A stretch of DNA of 31,210 nt from Spirochaetaceae bacterium (GTDB lineage Bacteria > Spirochaetota > Spirochaetia > SZUA-6 > Fen-1364): assembly GCA_003141795.1 (NCBI GenBank), contig PLNO01000202.1:673-31882 (forward strand). Direction: 5' to 3'. A program made the position numbers and the translations under genes. Under the pieces are notes generated by a model, which was not told where the DNA came from, made no database searches, and saw nothing but the letters and a program-made list of their open reading frames with translations. Below, in pieces: positions 25,896 to 31,210 of the stretch. Numbering within the stretch: the first letter of the stretch is position 1; every line of letters starts with the position of its first letter.

Positions 25896-25924
25896 TTGAC
25901 AATTATTTCACGAAATGATATGGG
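25896..25924 (+). promoter_or_regulatory. Probable promoter of hydCBA
   Basis: Perfect -35 TTGACA (25896-25901), 17-base spacer and a poor -10 TATGGG (25919-25924). The start point would fall near 25931, inside the Rex operator. It lies in the most AT-rich stretch of the window (about 25805-25960). A strong -35 with a weak -10 is possible, but a different -10 cannot be excluded. Confidence 0.5.
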
Positions 25925-25928
25925 GGTA

Positions 25929-25946
25929 TTGTGAATTAGTTCACAA
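25929..25946. promoter_or_regulatory. Rex operator (redox-sensing repressor site)
   Basis: TTGTGAA-TTAG-TTCACAA, an exact match to the Rex consensus TTGTGAAN4TTCACAA; the symmetry extends one more base on each side (A...T). Rex binds when NADH/NAD+ is low and leaves when NADH rises. The site covers the expected transcription start and lies 40 bases before hydC. A weaker copy (TTGACAA-TTAT-TTCACGA, 25896-25913, 11 of 14 defined bases) overlaps the -35. No rex gene is in the window. Confidence 0.88.
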
Positions 25947-25986
25947 TATAGGTTTTTCGAGAGCGAATCTGCCGAGGGAGATCAGT

Positions 25987-26472
25987 ATGGAAACAGCACA
26001 GAAGCCGAAGTCGATCGACGATGTGATCGCCAAGTATCCCAAGTCGCGCGAACAGCTCATATCGATCCTCCAGGAAGTGCAGGCCGAGTACGGGTACCTG
26101 TCGCGGGAAAGCATTCACACCATTTCCGCCTACCTGAACCTGCCTTCCTCGAAGATCTACGGCGTGGCGACTTTCTACAACCAGTTCAAGCTCAACGCTC
26201 CTGGCCAGATCCAGATCGCGATCTGCCGCGGGACCGCATGCCACGTGAAGGGCTCACTCAATCTGCTGGACGCCTGCAGACAGGCCCTCGGCATCGAGGT
26301 CGGGCAGACCACGAAGGACGGGCTGTTCTCCCTGGAGACCGTTGCGTGTCTCGGGTGCTGCTCGATCGCGCCGGCCATGATGGTGAACGGCACGTTCTTC
26401 GGTCGTCTGGACAAGAAGAGACTGGAAGAGCTCATAGAGAAATGGCGGACGGCCGGGAGGATCGAGGAATGA
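25987..26472 (+). CDS. hydC: NuoE-like subunit of NADH-linked [FeFe] hydrogenase (HydC)
   Basis: 161-residue electron-transfer subunit related to complex I NuoE. A helical bundle (10-70) is followed by a thioredoxin-fold [2Fe-2S] domain with four ligands: Cys80 and Cys85 (CRGTAC) and Cys121 and Cys125 (CLGCC). Tyr-rich YGVATFYNQFKLNAPG is a family signature. The frame is open upstream, but ATG 25987 is preceded by GAGGGAGA at the right distance. The earlier ATG (25915) would encode across the Rex operator. Its TGA overlaps the hydB start (ATGA). In characterised HydABC enzymes this subunit sits with HydB near the NADH/FMN site. Confidence 0.95.
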   Translation: METAQKPKSIDDVIAKYPKSREQLISILQEVQAEYGYLSRESIHTISAYLNLPSSKIYGVATFYNQFKLNAPGQIQIAICRGTACHVKGSLNLLDACRQALGIEVGQTTKDGLFSLETVACLGCCSIAPAMMVNGTFFGRLDKKRLEELIEKWRTAGRIEE

Positions 26473-28316
26473 CAGGAAATGCGCTTGAAACGCGGAGCAA
26501 GGTATACATAGGAATGGGCACCTGCGGTCTGGCCACTGGCGCCGGCGCCGTGAAGACGGCCGTGGAGAAGTGGGCCACCGCGCATTCGGTGAAGATCGAC
26601 ATCACCCCCACCGGATGCATCGGCTACTGCAAGGCGGAGCCGATCATGGACGTGGTCACCGAATCCGGTCACCGCGTCTCCTACAGCAACGTCACCCCCG
26701 ACGTCGCGGGGTTCATCCTCGACGAGGTCCTCGTCCGCAAGAACTACAAGCTTGACGGCATGCTGGGCCAGTTCAAAAACGGGAAGGCACCGCTCCCGGG
26801 AATCCCGATGATCGACGAGCACCCCTATTTCAGGAAACAGGTGAAGTACGTGCTGCGCAACTGTGGCGTCATCGACCCCGAATCCATCGCGGATTACCGC
26901 GCACACGGCGGGTTCAAGGGCCTGGACCGGGCGCTCACCATGACGCGCGAGCAGGTCGTCGCCGAGATGCTGAAGTCGGGGCTCCGCGGCAGGGGCGGCG
27001 CAGGCTTCCCCGCGGGAAAGAAGTGGCAGTTCGCCCTGGCCTCCAAGAGCGACAAGAAATACGTGATCTGCAACGCCGATGAGGGCGACCCGGGCGCGTT
27101 CATGGACCGCTCCATCCTCGAAGGCGACACCTATTCGGTCCTCGAAGGCATGATGATCGCCGGCTACGCAATAGGCGCCGACGAGGGCATCGTGTACTGC
27201 CGCGCCGAATACCCGCTGGCGATCGAACGCATCAAGAAGGCCATCGTCGTGATGAAGGGCGAGGGCCTGCTGGACAAGCCGATCGGCAGCTCGGGCTTCC
27301 AGTTCACGCTGCGCATCAAGATGGGCGCGGGCGCGTTCGTCTGCGGTGAAGAGACCGCTCTCATGGCCTCCATCGAGGGCAGGCGCGGCATGCCGCGGCC
27401 CCGGCCCCCGTTCCCCGCGGTGTCGGGCGTCTTCGAGAAACCCACGATCATCAACAACGTGGAAACGATGGCGAACGCCGCGCACATCATGGCTGACGGC
27501 GCCGACGCTTTCGCCTCCGTGGGCACGGCGAACTCCAAGGGCACGAAGGTCTTCGCCCTCACCGGCAAGGTGGTGAACGCGGGACTCGTCGAGGTGCCCA
27601 TGGGCATCACGCTGCGGGAGATCGTCTTCGACATCGGCGGCGGCATCCCCGGCGGCAAGGCCTTCAAGGCCGTGCAGATCGGCGGACCCTCGGGCGGGTG
27701 CATCCCGGCCGAACACCTCGACATCCAGATCGACTATGAATCGCTGAAGACCGTGGGTGCCATCATGGGCTCGGGAGGTCTCGTGGTCATGGACGAGGAC
27801 ACGTGCATGGTCGACATGGCGCGCTTCTTCCTCTCCTTCATCACCTCCGAGTCCTGCGGCAAGTGCATCCCCTGCAGGGAGGGCACGCAGCGCCTGTACG
27901 AGATCCTGGACTCCATCGTCTCCCCGTACGCCAAGATGGCTGACGAAGAGGCGAACCTCCTGCGATTCAACAGGGTGCTCAACATGGAGAGCCTCGCGCA
28001 GGTCATCAAGGACACCTCGCTGTGCGGGCTCGGCCAGACGGCTCCCAACCCCGTGCTCTCGACCCTTCGTTTCTTCAGGAAAGAGTACGAGGCGCACATC
28101 TACGACAGGAAATGCCCCGCGCACCAGTGCAAGGGGCTTCTCACCTACACGATCGACACGAACGCCTGCACGGGCTGCACGCTCTGCGCGAAGAAGTGCC
28201 CCACGTCCGCCATCGTCGGTGAGAAGAAGAAGGCGCACTACATCGTGGACGAGAAGTGCATCCGCTGCGGCACCTGCCGCGACGTCTGCCGGTTCAGCGC
28301 GGTGAGCGTGTCCTGA
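26469..28316 (+). CDS. hydB: NuoF-like NADH/FMN subunit of electron-bifurcating hydrogenase (HydB)
   Basis: 615-residue flavin subunit that exchanges electrons with NAD(H). Domains: an N-terminal thioredoxin-like segment (10-90), then the NuoF core. This has FMN loop GRGGAGFPAGKKW (174-186), NADH-site residues ICNADEGDPGAFMDR (200-214) and GAGAFVCGEETALMASIEG (286-304), and a [4Fe-4S] site of Cys463, Cys466, Cys469 and Cys519. The C-terminal extension has two ferredoxin motifs (Cys567/570/573/577 and Cys597/600/603/607) plus a KCPAHQC pair (Cys549, Cys554). The N-terminal domain shows only three cysteines (19, 50, 54) where a [2Fe-2S] cluster needs four. Architecture is that of bifurcating HydB/HndC. 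It is coupled to hydC by ATGA; hydA follows after 21 bases. Confidence 0.95.
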   Translation: MTGNALETRSKVYIGMGTCGLATGAGAVKTAVEKWATAHSVKIDITPTGCIGYCKAEPIMDVVTESGHRVSYSNVTPDVAGFILDEVLVRKNYKLDGMLGQFKNGKAPLPGIPMIDEHPYFRKQVKYVLRNCGVIDPESIADYRAHGGFKGLDRALTMTREQVVAEMLKSGLRGRGGAGFPAGKKWQFALASKSDKKYVICNADEGDPGAFMDRSILEGDTYSVLEGMMIAGYAIGADEGIVYCRAEYPLAIERIKKAIVVMKGEGLLDKPIGSSGFQFTLRIKMGAGAFVCGEETALMASIEGRRGMPRPRPPFPAVSGVFEKPTIINNVETMANAAHIMADGADAFASVGTANSKGTKVFALTGKVVNAGLVEVPMGITLREIVFDIGGGIPGGKAFKAVQIGGPSGGCIPAEHLDIQIDYESLKTVGAIMGSGGLVVMDEDTCMVDMARFFLSFITSESCGKCIPCREGTQRLYEILDSIVSPYAKMADEEANLLRFNRVLNMESLAQVIKDTSLCGLGQTAPNPVLSTLRFFRKEYEAHIYDRKCPAHQCKGLLTYTIDTNACTGCTLCAKKCPTSAIVGEKKKAHYIVDEKCIRCGTCRDVCRFSAVSVS

Positions 28317-28337
28317 GCCAGGAAGAAGGGAAACGAT

Positions 28338-30062
28338 ATGATCAATCTGACGGTCAATAACAGGAAGGTACAGGCGGAGCCCGGGACGTCGATCCTCGAC
28401 GCCCTCCAGGCGGCGGGGGAAAAGGTCCCCACGCTCTGCTACATCAAGGAGCTCTTCCCCAGCGGCGCCTGCAGGATGTGCGTTGTCGAGGTGAAGGGCA
28501 AGCCGGCCCTCATCCCCTCCTGCGCTTTCCCCGTCGAGGAAGGCATGGAGGTGCAGACGCGCAGCCCCCGGGTGATCAACGCGCGGCGCACGATCATCGA
28601 GCTGCTGCTGGCAAGCCACCCCTTCGACTGCCTCACCTGCCCCAAGAACGGCTACTGCGAGCTGCAGTCCCTGGCCTCGGAATACGGCATCGACCGCGTT
28701 CCACTGAAGGGAAAGACCCGTCACCACTATACGGACTTCTCCTCCCCGTCCATCATCAGGGAGCCCGACAAGTGCATCCTCTGCGGCCGCTGCGTGCGGA
28801 TCTGCGAAGAGATCCAGGGCGTCGCCGCCATCGACTTCACCCGGCGCGGGTTCGACACCATGGTGCTCCCGCCCTTCGAGACGGACCTCTCGGAGACCAC
28901 CTGCGTGAACTGCGGTCAGTGCACGCTGGCCTGCCCCACGGGCGCCCTGCACGAGGTGAGGGTCGTGGAGAAGGTGATGCAGACGCTCCAGGAGGGCAAG
29001 AAGTACCTGGTGGCGCAGGCCGCCCCCGCCATCCGCGTGTCCCTGGGCGATTTCTTCGGGATGGAGCCCGGCGCGAACGTCACCGGCAAGGTGGCCGCGG
29101 CGCTGCGGCGCATCGGGTTCCGCCAGGTCTTCGACACGGACTTCGCCGCCGACCTCACGATCATGGAGGAAGGCACGGAGCTCGTGAACCGCATCAAGGC
29201 GAAGGAAAAGCTTCCGCTGTTCACCTCCTGCTGCCCGGCGTGGATCAAGTACGCGGAGATCTACTATCCGAAGCTCCTCTCCAACATCTCCACCTGCAAG
29301 TCGCCGCAGGAGATGATGGGAGCCACGATCAAGAGCTACCTCGCGCAGAAGCAGAACATCGACCCGAAGGACATCTTCGTGGTCTCCGTGATGCCCTGCA
29401 CGGCGAAGAAGTTCGAGGCCGCCCGGCCCGAGCTCTCCTCCGAAACGGGCGTCGCCGACGTGGACGCCGTCCTCACGACGCGCCAGCTCAACCGGCTGAT
29501 GCAGATCTACGGGATCGATTTCGCGAGCCTCCCCGAGGAGGAGTTCGACAGGCCGTTCGGCGCCCCGACGGGCTCGGGGGACATCTTTGCCGCATCGGGC
29601 GGCGTCATGGAATCGGCGCTGCGCTCGGCCTACTATCTGCTCACCGCCAAGGACCTCACGAACGTGGAGTTCAACGACGTGCGCGGCATGGCCGGCGTAA
29701 AGGAAGCCTCCGTGAAGGTGGGGGACCTCACCATCAGGGTGGCCGTTGCCAACCGCCTCTCCAATGCGCGGCAGATCGCCGACAGGGTGATGCAGGGCGA
29801 TTCCCCCTGGGACTTCATCGAGATCATGGCCTGCCCGGGCGGGTGTGCGGGTGGCGGAGGGCAGCTCTTCGGCTACGACCCCGATCGGGTGACGCAGAGG
29901 ATCAAGGCCATCTATGCCCTGGAAAAGAGCCGCACGATCCGTCTCTCGTACAAGAACCCCGCGGTCCAGGCCATCTACAAGGACTATTTCGGGGAACCGG
30001 GATCGCACAAGGCGCATGAGCTCCTGCATACGGACTACGCGCCCCGCGTGGCGCACAGGTAG
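28338..30062 (+). CDS. hydA: [FeFe] hydrogenase catalytic subunit (HydA, trimeric bifurcating type)
   Basis: 574-residue hydrogenase interconverting H+ and H2. The N-terminal [2Fe-2S] ferredoxin domain uses Cys34, 45, 48 and 62. A His-ligated cluster follows (HPFDCLTCPKNGYC, 94-107), then two [4Fe-4S] motifs (CILCGRCVRIC from 146, CVNCGQCTLAC from 189). H-cluster signatures are L1 TSCCPAW (296-302), L2 MPCTAKK (352-358) and L3 MACPGGCAGGGGQ (497-509). Proposed proton-path residues of clostridial CpI are present as Cys298, Glu278 and Glu281, but the serine of CpI (Ser319) is threonine here. The three-gene context with NuoE/NuoF-like subunits indicates an NADH/ferredoxin-dependent (group A3) enzyme. 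No maturation genes (hydEFG) are in the window. AAGGG precedes the ATG. Confidence 0.97.
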   Translation: MINLTVNNRKVQAEPGTSILDALQAAGEKVPTLCYIKELFPSGACRMCVVEVKGKPALIPSCAFPVEEGMEVQTRSPRVINARRTIIELLLASHPFDCLTCPKNGYCELQSLASEYGIDRVPLKGKTRHHYTDFSSPSIIREPDKCILCGRCVRICEEIQGVAAIDFTRRGFDTMVLPPFETDLSETTCVNCGQCTLACPTGALHEVRVVEKVMQTLQEGKKYLVAQAAPAIRVSLGDFFGMEPGANVTGKVAAALRRIGFRQVFDTDFAADLTIMEEGTELVNRIKAKEKLPLFTSCCPAWIKYAEIYYPKLLSNISTCKSPQEMMGATIKSYLAQKQNIDPKDIFVVSVMPCTAKKFEAARPELSSETGVADVDAVLTTRQLNRLMQIYGIDFASLPEEEFDRPFGAPTGSGDIFAASGGVMESALRSAYYLLTAKDLTNVEFNDVRGMAGVKEASVKVGDLTIRVAVANRLSNARQIADRVMQGDSPWDFIEIMACPGGCAGGGGQLFGYDPDRVTQRIKAIYALEKSRTIRLSYKNPAVQAIYKDYFGEPGSHKAHELLHTDYAPRVAHR

Positions 30063-30066
30063 TGGG

Positions 30067-30119
30067 GCGGCCCGAACAGGGCCGCACTACGGTCGCTAGA
30101 GGGGGCCGCAAAACGGCCC
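30067..30119 (+). terminator. Two tandem GC hairpins after hydA
   Basis: Hairpin 1: GCGGCCC-GAACA-GGGCCGC (30067-30085), perfect 7-base stem. Hairpin 2: GGGCCG-CAAAA-CGGCCC (30103-30119), perfect 6-base stem. They share the GGGCCGC sequence, so alternative pairing between them is possible. There is no T-run, so they may protect the hydrogenase message or attenuate rather than fully terminate before the receiver genes. Confidence 0.45.
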
Positions 30120-30181
30120 GCGCCGCGACCCCATTCACCAAACCGGGTTTCCTGTGTAGGCTTCACCCGGGCGCGGCATTC

Positions 30182-30188
30182 AAGGAGG
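30182..30188 (+). promoter_or_regulatory. Ribosome binding site that selects a TTG start
   Basis: AAGGAGG directly abuts the ATG at 30189 (no spacer) but is six bases from the in-frame TTG at 30195. The spacing favours TTG as the true start of the receiver protein. Confidence 0.65.
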
Positions 30189-30194
30189 ATGACG

Positions 30195-30599
30195 TTGGCA
30201 AAGTTGTTGATTGTGGATGACGATTCCGATCTCCTGGAGGGACAGCGTCTCTTCCTGGAGGGGCACGGATACACCGTACAGACGGCCCTCACGATCGAAG
30301 AGGGGCTTGCGAAGGCAGCGGAGGTCACGCCCGACCTCATCATCGCCGACCTGATGATGGAGCACTACGACTCGGGGTTCGTGTTCTGCAAGAAAGTGCG
30401 CGACCTCCCCGGTCTGGGCAAGGTCCCCATCATCATGCAGACCGCCGCCCCCCGCAAGGTGGGCTTCACCTTCGAGCCGGGATCGAGCCCCGGCAAGGAA
30501 TGGATGAAGGTGGACGAGGTGCTCACCAAGCCGGTGCCATTGGAGCACCTGCTGGGCAAGATCGAGCAGTACCTCTCCTCCAAGGCAAGCCATGCCTGA
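30195..30599 (+). CDS. Stand-alone response regulator receiver protein
   Basis: 134 residues, a single receiver domain without output domain. The phosphorylation pocket is complete: Asp8-Asp10 in LLIVDDDSD, phospho-acceptor Asp52 in IIADLMME, Thr83 in MQTAAP and Lys112 in LTKPV. The loop between Thr83 and Lys112 is about seven residues longer than in CheY and contains GFTFEPGSSPGKEW. The start is TTG 30195 by ribosome-site spacing (ATG 30189 would add two residues). The next gene begins inside its last codons (ATG 30592), so the two are co-translated. It follows hydA by about 130 bases on the same strand. It probably passes phosphate to or from the protein downstream. Confidence 0.9.
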   Translation: MAKLLIVDDDSDLLEGQRLFLEGHGYTVQTALTIEEGLAKAAEVTPDLIIADLMMEHYDSGFVFCKKVRDLPGLGKVPIIMQTAAPRKVGFTFEPGSSPGKEWMKVDEVLTKPVPLEHLLGKIEQYLSSKASHA

Positions 30600-31210
30600 T
30601 CCCGGGTCCGTCGCGCGCCCGCAAACGGGCGCCCCGCCCTCTGGCTCCTGTGCCGACGCGGTTCCGCCGGCCGGCGTGATCCTGGGGGACCACGAACCGG
30701 TCCGCGTGATCGTGATCGACGGCGAGGAGGGTATGCGGGAGGGGATGCGGCGGGTGCTCGAGAGGTCGGGGTTCGTGGCGTGTACGGCGCCTGACGGTGA
30801 TGCGGGGCTGCGCCTCATGGAGGAACGGCCCGTCGACGTCGCCTTCGTTTCCCTGCGCATGCCCGGCATCGACGGGCTCACGCTCACCGAAGAAATCACG
30901 CAGCGCTTCGAGGGCCGCACGGTCGTCGTGGTCATGTCGGCGCTGGAGTCAGTGGAGGCAGCCGTGGAGGTCGTACGCCACGGCGCCTTCGATTTTCTCG
31001 TCAAGCCTTTCACCCCGGAAGAGCTCAGCCGGGTCGCCGAGCGCGCAGCCCACCAGTGGCGGCTCATGCGCGAGCGGGAGAGGTACCTCTCCGAGCTCGC
31101 CGGGGAGCGCAACCTCTCCCACCAGATGATCACCTCCATGCACGAGGGGGTCGTGGTGCTCAACATCCGCCGCGAGCCGGTTCTCATGAATCCCCGCGCC
31201 GAGCATTTCC
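30592..31210 (+). CDS. Receiver-PAS protein with degenerate receiver, probably a sensor kinase (3' end outside window)
   Basis: 206 residues visible; it runs off the right edge. Residues 1-35 are a proline/alanine-rich leader. Residues 36-155 are a receiver fold (VRVIVIDGEEGMREGMRRVL, MPGIDGLTLTEEI, VVMSALES, GAFDFLVKPF) with Lys138 kept. The phospho-acceptor aspartate is replaced by Ser87 (AFVSLRMPGIDG), and the acidic pair is reduced to Asp43-Gly-Glu45. Residues 155-175 are a charged helix, probably a coiled coil, and a PAS domain begins at about 178 (MITSMHEGVVVLNIRREPVLM). A histidine kinase or another output domain should follow. It overlaps the preceding receiver gene by eight bases. 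Confidence 0.85.
   Translation, partial: MPDPGSVARPQTGAPPSGSCADAVPPAGVILGDHEPVRVIVIDGEEGMREGMRRVLERSGFVACTAPDGDAGLRLMEERPVDVAFVSLRMPGIDGLTLTEEITQRFEGRTVVVVMSALESVEAAVEVVRHGAFDFLVKPFTPEELSRVAERAAHQWRLMRERERYLSELAGERNLSHQMITSMHEGVVVLNIRREPVLMNPRAEHF

Noticed and set aside
25915..25986. Earlier in-frame start for hydC at 25915
   Set aside because: It would place the Rex operator and probable transcription start inside the coding region and has no ribosome site; ATG 25987 has a clear one.
26175..30056. A 1293-codon open frame on the minus strand opposite hydCBA
   Set aside because: It is antisense to three proteins with complete catalytic motifs. Long antisense frames arise from strong G/C bias at third codon positions. 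Its translation is rich in R, H, D and G with no domain pattern.

Overview
This GC-rich window carries a strictly organised bacterial gene set. A TolC-type outer membrane factor next to an RND pump implies a Gram-negative (diderm) cell. The trimeric [FeFe] hydrogenase HydABC with a perfect Rex operator, the fused TRAP permease and the acyl-CoA synthetase with a cupin regulator point to an anaerobic, fermentative or syntrophic lifestyle. Desulfobacterota or Spirochaetota would fit, but no taxonomic marker (rRNA, ribosomal protein) is present, so this is inference. I saw no tRNA, rRNA, insertion sequence, phage gene or CRISPR array.

Layout. (1) 1-7824, minus strand: an export operon read as TetR regulator, TolC-like outer membrane factor, RND pump, lipoprotein adaptor and an ABC exporter that runs off the left edge. 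Its promoter and a perfect palindromic operator lie at 7843-7887. (2) 7973-12084, plus strand: a compact five-gene run of two tandem EmrE/ArnE-like half transporters, a ferritin-like/VIT1 fusion (iron), an XRE-cupin regulator and an acyl-CoA synthetase. (3) 12085-12487: a 403-base gap with a 28-base perfect palindrome and a candidate promoter, then an ammonium transporter ending at 13699. (4) 13779-23595, minus strand: the complete kdpFABCDE potassium system, including a 29-residue KdpF at 23506-23595, followed by a fused DctQM TRAP permease that has no binding protein nearby. The kdp control region (23602-23678) has three CGCTAAR repeats on one helical face. (5) 23739-25726, plus strand: a HAD hydrolase and a solitary polyprenyl-phosphate sugar-phosphate transferase. 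(6) 25727-30062, plus strand: an intrinsic terminator, an AT-rich control region with an exact Rex box, then hydC-hydB-hydA. (7) 30195-31210: a stand-alone receiver protein overlapping the start of a receiver-PAS protein whose phospho-acceptor aspartate is replaced by serine. That gene is cut by the right edge.

How they work together. The hydrogenase block would couple NADH and reduced ferredoxin to H2 and be derepressed when NADH is high (Rex). The receiver proteins just after it may form an associated signalling branch. The kdp block is a self-contained high-affinity K+ uptake system with its own sensor. The left block is a TetR-controlled tripartite efflux system with an added ABC exporter. 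Most protein calls rest on clear motifs. Promoters and operators are read by eye.
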